The position numbers were made by a program, and so were the translations under genes. The notes below the pieces were generated by a model. It was not told the origin of the DNA. It was given only the letters and a program-made list of their open reading frames with translations, and ran no database searches. A stretch of DNA of 64,000 nt from Kosmotogaceae bacterium (GTDB lineage: Bacteria; Thermotogota; Thermotogae; Petrotogales; Kosmotogaceae), in the NCBI GenBank assembly GCA_016933635.1, contig JAFGAP010000197.1, positions 38,492-102,491 of the forward strand. The letters run 5' to 3'. The stretch's first letter is position 1, and each line of letters starts with the position of its first letter. This document shows positions 34,956-43,156 of the stretch, piece by piece.

Positions 34956-35708
34956 GTGTCTATAGATCTGCATAACCACAGCTCCTTTTCCCCTGACAGT
35001 CAGACACCTGTGGAGGAAATCGTTGAGGAAGCAATTTTCAAAAGATTGAAAGTCATAGGAATATCCGACCATGATGATCTTGACGATTCCTTCCCCAATA
35101 GTTACAGGATGAGAGATACTGAAATCTATCTGAAGAGCCTTTCCCGCTTGAAGGAGAATTCAGTCATCAAGGTTCTGACGGGCCTAGAAGTCGGGCTTCA
35201 GTCATGCGCAAAGGCCTTACCTGAAGGGGACTTCGATTACTTCATTTACTCGGTTCACGGAATTCCTGGAATTAGAGACCTGACTTCCGGGGATGTTTGG
35301 ACACTCTATCTTAAAGAGGCAATCGAGGCAATTTCCGGAATTGAAAGACCGGGTTTTTTCGGTCACATCGATTTCCTCAGAAGATATCTTCCAGGTCATC
35401 AAGCTCTTGACAATGAAGAGCTTCTGTGCGAATTACTGAGAAAGCTCATCAGAGCACACATCGGAATTGAAATAAACACATCGGGTTGGCGTTATCCTTA
35501 TAGAGAACCTTCACCGCAACGCTGGATTGTGGAAAAGTACTTTCTTTTTGGAGGGAAGTTCGTGACAATAGGCTCAGATTCTCATAGAAGGGAGGACGTG
35601 GGTAGTCACGTTTCCGATGCGATAAATCTGCTCAAGAGCGTTGGATTCAAAGAGGTATTCTACTGCGAAAAGATGGAATACAAACCAGTTGAGCTGAGAA
35701 CCTATTGA
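34956..35708 (+). CDS. PHP-domain phosphoesterase (HisK-like), copy 1
   Basis: The 250-residue PHP protein starts I-D-L-H-N-H-S-S-F-S-P-D, then G-I-S-D-H-D, G-L-E-V-G, F-I-Y-S-V-H-G, G-H-I-D-F-L-R and T-I-G-S-D-S-H, keeping the metal ligands of the superfamily. The substrate is unknown; histidinol phosphatase is possible, but no his gene is near. GTG start 3 bases after the previous stop, so translation is likely coupled. A same-length homolog lies 3.5 kb away. Confidence 0.87.
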   Translation: MSIDLHNHSSFSPDSQTPVEEIVEEAIFKRLKVIGISDHDDLDDSFPNSYRMRDTEIYLKSLSRLKENSVIKVLTGLEVGLQSCAKALPEGDFDYFIYSVHGIPGIRDLTSGDVWTLYLKEAIEAISGIERPGFFGHIDFLRRYLPGHQALDNEELLCELLRKLIRAHIGIEINTSGWRYPYREPSPQRWIVEKYFLFGGKFVTIGSDSHRREDVGSHVSDAINLLKSVGFKEVFYCEKMEYKPVELRTY

Positions 35709-35716
35709 GTACTGCT

Positions 35717-37219
35717 TCACTTGTTTCGCAAGAGATCTCGCAATTTGAAGAGATTCCCAACATGAAGCATCTTAGCCGAAAGGAAATACACTATTATTCC
35801 TGCGACAAGAGTCAATGAAGTCGAAATGAATCCGGTTCCAAAAAAAGTCTTCCCAACAATCATGGCACATGACATGACAAGCGATGCAAGTATTATCTTC
35901 AAAATAGCAATAATCTTTTCTCTTTCGTATCCGCTCCACCTAAACACTGCCGCGGAAACGATTACTGTTCCGAAGATTCCAGCCGCGCTTGTGGCCAATG
36001 CAACTCCAAGAGGCCCAATTGTAAACCCTAGCAGAATATCAAGAGCCACATTAACGCTTACCATGACTGCAGAGATGATAGTCGGAGTTCTTGGACTCCT
36101 TCTCGCATAATAAGCTCTTGATAGAACTCCATACGATCCATAGAAAGGCAAACCCAGTGTATAGCCGTAAAGAAGAGACGTGGTAAGCGCAGTATCGGAA
36201 GGTGTAAAAGAACCCCTCTCAAATAAAATCCTAACTACTCCTTCACCCAAAACCAAAAGACCCAGAGTCGAAGGTATGATGAGAAAGGCAAGCACGGTCA
36301 ATGAGTCCCACAAAGCCTTCCTAAACCGTTCTCGTGAATCGGAATCGGAGAGTTTTGATAACCTTGGAAGCGCTACGGTGGCGACAGCAACGGCGAAAAC
36401 ACCCAGTGGAAGTTGATAAAGCCTCTGAGCATAGCCCAGGCTTGAGACTGCACCTTGACCCAGTTCGGTGGATACTCTCATATCTACAAAGGAATTGATC
36501 TCATTTATAGCCGGAGATACGGCCGAGAAAAGGAAAAGAACAAGAAACTCTTTGACGTCACTCTTGTTGCTGCCCGGTTTGAAGACGAAGCCCTTCGATC
36601 TGGCTGCCAGAGCTACAACAACCAGCTGGATTACTCCGCCGACCAGGAAACCTACGGTCGGTCCGACAATTGGTGTTGAAAACCTTTCGGAAAGCAGAAT
36701 CCCCGCGATAGTTGAGAGATTTATGAACATCGGAGAAACCGCTGCAATGAAAAAAGCATCGAGGCTGTTGAGAACTCCACAGTAGACTGCCCATAAAGAA
36801 ACAAGCGCTATGAAGGGAAATGAGATTCGAATTAATCTCGATGTCAGGTCCAGCGCAGACTGATTGAAACCTCCGGCGAAAACTGTGGCCACCCCTTCTG
36901 AAAAAAACATCCCTACGGCCGAAATCGATCCCGCGACAATCACTAAGAAGACAACTACAGTCGAAGCAAAAACAAAGGCCCTTTCTCTTGAGCTCTTTAG
37001 CTTCTCGTTGAAGATTGGAACAAATGCCATGGTCAAAGCGCCGTCTGCAAATATCTTTCTAAGAAAGAAGGGAATCATTATTGCGACGAGATAAGCGTCA
37101 TATTGAGCAGAAGTACCGAAGTAGTTTGCAAAGAGGGAGTCTCGTGCGAGACCCGTTATTCTGGATAACATAGTTGCTATGGCAAAGATAGCAGTGCTTC
37201 TCACAGTGCTTGCCGTCAT
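35717..37219 (-). CDS. murJ: Lipid II flippase MurJ (MviN)
   Basis: The 500-residue protein has about 14 hydrophobic helices and the family N-terminus (M-L-S-R-I-T-G-L-A-R-D-S-L-F-A-N-Y-F-G). It also shows R-I-S-F-P-F-I-A-L, Y-A-Q-R-L-Y-Q-L-P-L-G-V-F and S-R-A-Y-Y-A-R-R-S-P-R-T-P. MurJ flips lipid II across the inner membrane for peptidoglycan synthesis. A GGAGG site precedes the ATG. It is apparently monocistronic and convergent with the PHP gene. Confidence 0.95.
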   Translation of the reverse strand: MTASTVRSTAIFAIATMLSRITGLARDSLFANYFGTSAQYDAYLVAIMIPFFLRKIFADGALTMAFVPIFNEKLKSSRERAFVFASTVVVFLVIVAGSISAVGMFFSEGVATVFAGGFNQSALDLTSRLIRISFPFIALVSLWAVYCGVLNSLDAFFIAAVSPMFINLSTIAGILLSERFSTPIVGPTVGFLVGGVIQLVVVALAARSKGFVFKPGSNKSDVKEFLVLFLFSAVSPAINEINSFVDMRVSTELGQGAVSSLGYAQRLYQLPLGVFAVAVATVALPRLSKLSDSDSRERFRKALWDSLTVLAFLIIPSTLGLLVLGEGVVRILFERGSFTPSDTALTTSLLYGYTLGLPFYGSYGVLSRAYYARRSPRTPTIISAVMVSVNVALDILLGFTIGPLGVALATSAAGIFGTVIVSAAVFRWSGYEREKIIAILKIILASLVMSCAMIVGKTFFGTGFISTSLTLVAGIIVYFLSAKMLHVGNLFKLRDLLRNK

Positions 37220-37374
37220 AGAGACCTCCAGAGAAGATTATAATACATGAAACGTACCGGTGAACAGATAATGCTCATCGATGTCCCTCAGATGCTGAAT
37301 CGGGAAACTGTGATATACTGAACATGGCTTTTTTGTATGGAAGGAAGGGGGGAACGGCCAGTCGGCTGAAAAAG

Positions 37375-38481
37375 ATGAAAAAGGTAGCGCTAATTTTTGG
37401 GACGAGACCCGAAGCTGTTAAGATGGCCCCTGTGTATCTTGCTCTGAAAAATTCACAAATTAGACCGGTAGTTATAGCAACGGCGCAGCACAGAGAGATG
37501 CTCGATCAGGTTTTATCCTTGTTTGGCATAGAAGCAGATTTTGACTTGAACATAATGCGGCAGAGACAGTCATTAGCGGGCTTGACTTCAAGATTGATCG
37601 ACAAACTCGAAGAAATTTATTCAGAGAACGTTTTCGATGCAACTCTTGTTCAAGGCGACACAACTTCCACATTTGCAGGAGCACTTGTTTCCTTTTATCA
37701 CAAGATTCCCGTAGGTCACGTTGAAGCAGGACTGAGAACTGAAAACGTATATGACCCCTTTCCTGAAGAGATTAACAGAAGGCTTAACGGAGTTATCTCA
37801 TCATTTCACTATCCCCCAACTGAAAATGCGAAGAACAACCTTTTGAAAGAAGGCGTTCCTGAAAACAAACTACTGGTAACTGGCAACACCGTGATTGACG
37901 CCTTGCTCTGGGTGACGGAAAATCGATCCAGACTCACTTCAAGTTTTAGAGAAGCACTCGGTTTAGGGGAAGATGAGTACATACTAATTACCATGCATAG
38001 AAGAGAAAACTGGGGCGAGCCGATGCGACAGGTAATGAAAGCCATAAAGGACATTCTTGAGGAGTTTCCGAGAATGAAAGTTGTATTTCCCGTTCACTTG
38101 AATCCCGCCGTAAGAGAGGTCGTTTACCCTGAGCTGGAAAAACACAACAGAATCGTGCTAACAGATCCACTCGATTATCTGCCTTTCGTGTCGTTGATGG
38201 AAAAGGCGAGGATAATACTTACCGACTCCGGCGGGATTCAGGAAGAGGCTCCAGCTCTGGGGAAACCAACTTTGGTGCTTAGAAGAACGACGGAAAGACC
38301 GGAAGCCATAAAGGCAGGAACCGCAAAGCTCGTTGGAACTGACAGAGATTTCGTCTTCAATGAGACAGCCAAACTTCTAAGAGATTCTGATGAATACAAA
38401 CGGATGGCAAACGCAAAAAATCCATTCGGAGACGGTACTGCATCGAAGAGAATCTTGAAGCATCTTTGCGAGAACCTTTAG
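37375..38481 (+). CDS. wecB: UDP-N-acetylglucosamine 2-epimerase (non-hydrolysing)
   Basis: The enzyme interconverts UDP-GlcNAc and UDP-ManNAc for surface polysaccharides. The protein shows F-G-T-R-P-E-A-V-K-M-A-P, V-Q-G-D-T-T-S-T-F, G-H-V-E-A-G-L-R-T, P-F-P-E-E-I-N-R and D-S-G-G-I-Q-E-E-A-P. I placed the start at the ATG giving the family N-terminus M-K-K-V-A-L-I-F-G-T-R-P-E. No good ribosome binding site is seen there. The in-frame ATG at 37324 is preceded by a TATACT box so close that it would be leaderless. Start uncertain, identity firm. Confidence 0.92.
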   Translation: MKKVALIFGTRPEAVKMAPVYLALKNSQIRPVVIATAQHREMLDQVLSLFGIEADFDLNIMRQRQSLAGLTSRLIDKLEEIYSENVFDATLVQGDTTSTFAGALVSFYHKIPVGHVEAGLRTENVYDPFPEEINRRLNGVISSFHYPPTENAKNNLLKEGVPENKLLVTGNTVIDALLWVTENRSRLTSSFREALGLGEDEYILITMHRRENWGEPMRQVMKAIKDILEEFPRMKVVFPVHLNPAVREVVYPELEKHNRIVLTDPLDYLPFVSLMEKARIILTDSGGIQEEAPALGKPTLVLRRTTERPEAIKAGTAKLVGTDRDFVFNETAKLLRDSDEYKRMANAKNPFGDGTASKRILKHLCENL

Positions 38482-38490
38482 ATAGTACTT

Positions 38491-39195
38491 CTACTTTAAG
38501 CTTTGGTTATCTAGCATTTTCAACTCCCAGAAGTATTCGTAGAGCTCCGATAGCGCGGAAAAGGCCGTCTCAAGGTGGCCGACGAGTTTCGAGGAGAGAA
38601 GGATCTCATCGATTTCGTGATTGGAAGCAATGTAGAAATCTCGATACTGCAGCCATTCTGAAAGGTCCTCAGGCACTCCCTTTCTATACCTCTTCCTCTT
38701 GTATTTCTCACCGAAGACAGAAAATTCGTTCTTTCTTAGAACCTCCGTCTTTTCGATAAACCTTACCGGGTTTTTCTCGATCTCTTCATAAAGATTTGCC
38801 ATTGTCGCCCGGGAAGGTAGATAGAAACCCATTCCGTACCGGTACCAGTCTGGAAAAAGCTCGAAAAAAAACCCCGGAGAATCTTTCCAGTCGGGTCCCG
38901 GAACTCTGAAGGTGAACCACATATTGGTTCGGTATGGTGGTTTTCCCTTGTTGCGTCTTGCATCTCTGCTGATCCTACTAATCGTCTTTCCAACCTGGGG
39001 CCTAACATCTATAAATGGATCGATTCTTTCCATGTAAGGACCTAGCTCCTTTACAAGAGCTCTGAATGGCTCCAGCAATTCTCTACGATATCGATCCCTG
39101 TTTCTTTCCATCCATGATCGATTGTTGTTAATTCCAAGATCTATCAGAAATGAAAGCGTTTCTCCAGAAAAACCCCCGAAGCTTTTTTCGCTCAT
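38491..39195 (-). CDS. DUF2461 family protein
   Basis: The 234-residue protein shows F-S-G-E-T-L-S-F-L, L-G-I-N-N-N-R-S-W-M-E-R-N-R-D-R-Y and R-I-S-R-D-A-R-R-N-K-G-K-P-P-Y-R-T-N. It also shows G-F-F-F-E-L-F-P-D-W and R-K-R-Y-R-K-G-V. This is the DUF2461/TIGR02453 family of unknown function. The start overlaps the PHP gene stop, so the two are coupled. It converges with wecB with 9 bases between. Confidence 0.92.
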   Translation of the reverse strand: MSEKSFGGFSGETLSFLIDLGINNNRSWMERNRDRYRRELLEPFRALVKELGPYMERIDPFIDVRPQVGKTISRISRDARRNKGKPPYRTNMWFTFRVPGPDWKDSPGFFFELFPDWYRYGMGFYLPSRATMANLYEEIEKNPVRFIEKTEVLRKNEFSVFGEKYKRKRYRKGVPEDLSEWLQYRDFYIASNHEIDEILLSSKLVGHLETAFSALSELYEYFWELKMLDNQSLK

Positions 39196-39944
39196 TTTGC
39201 CTCCATTATCGCAAATGGAACATAGCTACCATTCTCACAGAAAAACACTTCTCTAATTCCAATTTGCTCCAGCAACGAAACTGCTTTCGCAGTATAATTT
39301 CCAATCTGCGAGGCCCTGTGCGAGTCTGAACCTACCGTAACAAACCTGCCCCCCAGGTCTATATATCTCTCTATTACCCACGGCTGGGGAGAAGGATCCC
39401 CGATTCCGTACATCCAGCCGGATGTGTTCAACTCAAGTCCAACGTGATTCGAAACAAGCTTCATCAAAAGCATATCCATCAGAGGCCCCGGTCTGGGAGG
39501 CTTTGTTTCCGGGATATGCCTTCTCAAAAAATCCAGATGACCCAGAAAACCAGGTCTGTCAATGAGATCTACCGCATTGATAGCCTCTTGAAGATATATA
39601 TCCCACGGATCTTCAAGGGTCTTAAGATCAGGTCTGCCTGGCACGGTATGAACAGAGTAGATGTAATAATCCATTTCTTCACCGGGCCAGACTATCCCTT
39701 CCGACTGCAGGCCAAGTTCGAGCCCAGCAAGAACCTTTATTGGGAACTTATCACTTAAACTTCTTATTTCTTTTAGGTACATGCTTATTTCTTCAGGCTG
39801 GAGGCAGACCTCTTGCGCTACATAGGGATCAAAGTGATCGGAGATTCCGACTATCTGAAGACCTGCATTCAATGCCGACTGTATTACCTCTTCTACAGTA
39901 TTCCTGCCGTCGGAATACGTAGTGTGATTGTGAATATCTATCAT
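39192..39944 (-). CDS. PHP-domain phosphoesterase (HisK-like), copy 2
   Basis: The 250-residue protein is clearly homologous to the PHP protein at 34956 along its whole length. Shared motifs include I-D-I-H-N-H-T-T-Y-S-D, G-I-S-D-H, G-L-E-L-G-L-Q-S, I-Y-S-V-H, G-H-L-D-F-L-R-R, L-N-T-S-G-W and V-G-S-D-S-H-R. Metal ligands look intact. It is coupled to the DUF2461 gene and follows the Xer recombinase gene on the same strand. Substrate unknown. Confidence 0.87.
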   Translation of the reverse strand: MIDIHNHTTYSDGRNTVEEVIQSALNAGLQIVGISDHFDPYVAQEVCLQPEEISMYLKEIRSLSDKFPIKVLAGLELGLQSEGIVWPGEEMDYYIYSVHTVPGRPDLKTLEDPWDIYLQEAINAVDLIDRPGFLGHLDFLRRHIPETKPPRPGPLMDMLLMKLVSNHVGLELNTSGWMYGIGDPSPQPWVIERYIDLGGRFVTVGSDSHRASQIGNYTAKAVSLLEQIGIREVFFCENGSYVPFAIMEAK

Positions 39945-39973
39945 ACAACATCTCCATTATTTTCACTTGTAAC

Positions 39974-40873
39974 TTAATCCGACAATAATTGTACAGCCGC
40001 TCTCTTCTCTCTATCGGTAATATGCAAATATATACTAGTAGTACTAAGATTTGCATGTCCAAGCAATTCCTGTACTGTTTTTATACTTGCACCTTTTTGT
40101 AAAAGTTGTGTCGCGAAACTATGCCGAAACAAATGAGGATGTACTCGCTTATCCGGATATACATATTTTACATGAGTATTCAGTACTTTTGGGATTACGT
40201 TTCTTGCCATTGGCTCTCCACGTGTACCAACAAAAACGTGGTCTTCATACTCACTGATGGGAAACTCTCTTCTGATTTCGAGATAGTCCTTCATAATGGA
40301 GAGAACCTGATCGTTCATCGGTACTTCTCTATCTCTATTTCCCTTTCCGCTCATGATTCTAACCGTTGGGGAATTGCCCATTCTGACATCACCGAGCCTT
40401 AATTTGCACACTTCGCTTACCCTCAACCCGCAGAAGTACATTGTTGCAACTATAGCCTTGTTTCTTCTGCCTAGGTTGGTATCTCTGAAGGAAGAGAGGA
40501 TCTCCATAACCTCTTCATGGGTTATGTAATCAGGGATTCTGCGGCGCGTCTTTGGATTCTTGATGAGCTCCGTCGGAACCTTGCCTACCGTTCCGCTGAT
40601 GTAGAGAAATGTGTAGAATGATCGTATCGTCGAAAGGTTTCTAGCTACAGTAGTTGCAGAAGGTCTCTTCCTTGAATACTTCCCTTGAGAATAGTCTTTA
40701 ACGAACAGCTCGATATCTCTTCTCTTCACCGACTTGTAGTCAATTTCACGCTCGTTAAGAAATAGCTCGAAATGATGGAGATCAGAAAGATAAGCGGCAA
40801 TCGTGTTGGAAGACATATTTCTGACAAACTCCATGTTCTCTTTGAATCTCTCAACTGATTCGGAAAAGTCCAT
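39974..40873 (-). CDS. Xer-type tyrosine recombinase
   Basis: The 299-residue recombinase has an N-terminal SAM-like core-binding domain and a catalytic domain with all active-site groups. They are G-L-R-V-S-E (Arg), G-K-G-N-R-D-R-E (Lys), H-L-F-R-H-S-F-A (His, Arg), L-L-G-H-A-N-L (His) and S-I-Y-L-H-I (Tyr). Length and sequence fit XerC/XerD-like chromosome dimer resolution enzymes rather than a phage integrase. A GGGGG site precedes the ATG, and a long perfect inverted repeat lies in its promoter. Confidence 0.92.
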   Translation of the reverse strand: MDFSESVERFKENMEFVRNMSSNTIAAYLSDLHHFELFLNEREIDYKSVKRRDIELFVKDYSQGKYSRKRPSATTVARNLSTIRSFYTFLYISGTVGKVPTELIKNPKTRRRIPDYITHEEVMEILSSFRDTNLGRRNKAIVATMYFCGLRVSEVCKLRLGDVRMGNSPTVRIMSGKGNRDREVPMNDQVLSIMKDYLEIRREFPISEYEDHVFVGTRGEPMARNVIPKVLNTHVKYVYPDKRVHPHLFRHSFATQLLQKGASIKTVQELLGHANLSTTSIYLHITDREKRAAVQLLSD

Positions 40874-40894
40874 TTTTAACCCCCAGATTATTAT

Positions 40895-40930
40895 AAATAT
40901 GAGTCATAATAGTCATTATGACTCATATTT
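40895..40930. repeat. 16-bp perfect inverted repeat at the xer promoter
   Basis: AAATATGAGTCATAAT and its exact complement flank a 4-base AGTC spacer. On the minus strand a TATAAT box with an extended TG element lies at 40934-40939. The repeat therefore spans the expected transcription start and first 30 bases of the xer mRNA. An operator or a 5' stem-loop is likely; the exact role is unknown. Confidence 0.7.
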
Positions 40931-41086
40931 CGTATTATAACACACGGCTTTCTTCAATACTACGGCTATAAGCTCCATTTAACAAGGGTTTCAGCGTGAC
41001 ACCTCTCAAAACGCCCTGTGCTGAATTTTTCTTCCCTTCTATATCTATTTATACTCATGCCTAAAGAAACTAGCAATATGAGCCGT

Positions 41087-42028
41087 TTAACGCGTTCGTG
41101 TTTGTACACCGCTTTCAAAGCGAGTTTTAATTTCAGATATTAGAAGTCTGTATTTATCGGCCAGTCGATACCTCTTTCCCTCACGCAATACAAGCTCTTC
41201 TTTGATCCCGGAGTAGTGTTTAGAAAGAGCGCCCATTATTGCACCCAGTGCCATAGGTCCTTTCACCAGTTCGCTCTCGTTTTCCTCCAGGAAACTGTTA
41301 ATTCTATCTACCAAGTCTTCACCCAACATGGGTGAATCAAGTAAGGAAAAGAGCATTCCCACAGTGGGTAACTTGAGTCTTTCCAGAATGAATTCTTGAA
41401 GTTCCTCTTTGGACCATTCTTTTTGAAGCGATACCTGCGGTTTCCTAGCCAGCTCCTTTTTGTAAGCAAGTAGCATTAACTCCATAAATGATGATATTCG
41501 TTTGTCGTAGTTATCGTCCGTAACAAGAATCGACGCGACTGAACTAACTGGAAGCTCGATTTGCTCTATCATTGAAAACAGCATGCCAAGACGTCCTACT
41601 GTCACAAAGGGTCTCCCGAGATCAATCGCTTCGGGAAGAATTAGGAGAGCATTCCTTGCAACTCCTTTGGCCTCTTCGAAATCCGTACATATGATCGCCG
41701 AGACTCTTATCTGAATAGCCTCGCCCACCTTCCAGATCCCAGTTATCTTCTCTCTACCGGAGTACTTAACATAGTCAACGGAGAAACCCGATAGCTCGGC
41801 AAGTCTATTAACGAGATCTGCGTAAGCTCTCCCTAGGCTCTCAGAATCGCCATCAAAAGTAGGATAGGCTTCAAGTAAGCCCTCGATGTCGCTGATGATA
41901 GATTCAGGAGACTTGTACTTTGAAAGATACTCGCGTATGAATCTATTTCTACTTGATTGCTCCCCTCCATCGTCACTCAGCTTACCAAGTATTTTTACAA
42001 CATCAACCGATGCAATTTGTGCTGGCAT
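41087..42028 (-). CDS. Hypothetical protein, about 313 residues
   Basis: I do not recognise this soluble protein. It has an acidic, mostly helical N-terminus and a central beta-rich region with G-R-E-K-I-T-G-I-W-K-V-G and I-Q-I-R-V-S-A-I-I-C-T-D-F. It then reads A-L-L-I-L-P-E-A-I-D-L-G-R-P-F-V-T-V-G-R, and ends in a helical, basic tail. There is no signal peptide or membrane helix. The ATG follows GAGGTGAT at good spacing, and a recognisable promoter lies upstream. It is apparently monocistronic. Confidence 0.75.
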   Translation of the reverse strand: MPAQIASVDVVKILGKLSDDGGEQSSRNRFIREYLSKYKSPESIISDIEGLLEAYPTFDGDSESLGRAYADLVNRLAELSGFSVDYVKYSGREKITGIWKVGEAIQIRVSAIICTDFEEAKGVARNALLILPEAIDLGRPFVTVGRLGMLFSMIEQIELPVSSVASILVTDDNYDKRISSFMELMLLAYKKELARKPQVSLQKEWSKEELQEFILERLKLPTVGMLFSLLDSPMLGEDLVDRINSFLEENESELVKGPMALGAIMGALSKHYSGIKEELVLREGKRYRLADKYRLLISEIKTRFESGVQTRTR

Positions 42029-42048
42029 TATATCACCTCTACACATAT

Positions 42049-42077
42049 ACTATCACACAAAGGTCTAAGTTTGACAA
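42049..42077 (-). promoter_or_regulatory. Promoter of the 313-residue hypothetical gene
   Basis: On the minus strand TTGTCA and GATAGT are separated by 17 bases, with the -10 about 20 bases upstream of the ATG. Both hexamers deviate from consensus at two positions or fewer. The surrounding spacer (42047-42212) is very AT-rich and holds no gene. Confidence 0.55.
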
Positions 42078-42212
42078 TACCATTGTATATCATTCATACT
42101 CTGTACAAAAACATTATACAATATCGCGAGTTCTATAATAGTACATAGGATTACGAACGAACCTAAGACGTTCATACTTAGTACAGTAAGTCGATAGTAA
42201 CATATACACATA

Positions 42213-43058
42213 TTATAAGTATAGATTATATATACTTGCGAGAGTGCTAACGTCATTGTATGCGAAAGCGGGACTTGCTCCAGATCTTGATACAACCATG
42301 GATGCAAGTAGATTACCAATTTTCAAGCACTGTGCCGGATCTTTTCCCGAAAGATATGCGTACAAGAATCCTGCAATGAAAGAGTCTCCAGCGCCTGTCG
42401 TATCAACTACCTTAGCCGGGAAAGCAGCTTCCTCTGGACCGTTCTTGATTTTCGACCCTTTCGCTCCTAGGGTTACGACAATTTCCTTTGGTTCTACGGT
42501 GAGCGACTGTTCGAGATGATTCCACTCGCTCTCATTTACGAACAGCACTTCGCAGCTTGCTGCAATTGCCGCAACTCCGGATGTTTTTTCAAAAGAAACT
42601 ATGCCTCCAGGGTTGTATGAAAACCTCACCTCGCCAGTTTTGTCTAAGAATCTTTCAATCTGATCGGGAGTTATGCCTCCGAAGTGATAAAAGTCGAACC
42701 CATCTTCAATCGTGTACTCTTTTTCGTTAACTCCCCTATACGTGAAGAGATGCCTTTGTCCATCTTCAGAGATAGCGGAAAAACAGAAGCCCGTCTTCCC
42801 ATTCAGCTTTGAGAGATAATCGGTGTTGAGGCCTTCTCTTTTCAGCAATTCAAGTGCCATCTCACCGAAAGAGTCTCTCCCAACCGCACCTTGCAGATAA
42901 ATGCTCTTCCTTAGCCTGTTTAACATTATAGATGTGTTCGAAGCGCTTCCTCCTATGGCAAAGCTCATTTCGCTGATCCTGTTCTCTTCATTATTCCCGC
43001 TTTCGCTTATGAATGCGCTCAAGTCCATATTCACATTGCCAACAACAGAGATCTTCAT
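42213..43058 (-). CDS. PfkB-family carbohydrate kinase
   Basis: The 281-residue protein shows G-N-V-N-M-D near the start, G-G-S-A-S-N-T, G-R-D-S-F-G and the PfkB signature D-T-T-G-A-G-D-S-F-I-A-G-F with the catalytic aspartate (about residues 218-231). The substrate may be a sugar or nucleoside; it cannot be decided. It diverges from a GH1 glycosidase gene across a 98-bp region, so the two could use the same glycoside (inference). Confidence 0.88.
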   Translation of the reverse strand: MKISVVGNVNMDLSAFISESGNNEENRISEMSFAIGGSASNTSIMLNRLRKSIYLQGAVGRDSFGEMALELLKREGLNTDYLSKLNGKTGFCFSAISEDGQRHLFTYRGVNEKEYTIEDGFDFYHFGGITPDQIERFLDKTGEVRFSYNPGGIVSFEKTSGVAAIAASCEVLFVNESEWNHLEQSLTVEPKEIVVTLGAKGSKIKNGPEEAAFPAKVVDTTGAGDSFIAGFLYAYLSGKDPAQCLKIGNLLASMVVSRSGASPAFAYNDVSTLASIYNLYL

Positions 43059-43156
43059 GCAACAAACCTCATCTTTCTAGAAATTTTTACTTTGACTATC
43101 CTCATGATTATAATTGTATATGAGTATACATATAACATACTTAGGAGGTTTCTGAT
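43059..43156. promoter_or_regulatory. Divergent pfkB/GH1 promoter region with inverted repeat
   Basis: TGTATA-TGAG-TATACA (43115-43130) is a 6-bp-arm inverted repeat in the middle of the divergent region. A TTGACT (43092-43097) lies 17 bases upstream of the first arm and could be a -35 for the glycosidase gene. A TATAAT lies at 43109-43114. AGGAGG precedes the GH1 start. A repressor site governing both genes is plausible, not shown. Confidence 0.45.

Noticed and set aside
39974-40873. Phage or genomic-island integrase
   Set aside because: Size, motifs and housekeeping neighbours fit a chromosomal Xer; no other phage gene or attachment repeat is visible.
40895-40930. dif site for the Xer recombinase
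   Set aside because: The arms are 16 bp with a 4-base spacer, unlike the 11-6-11 layout of dif, and the position fits a promoter element better.
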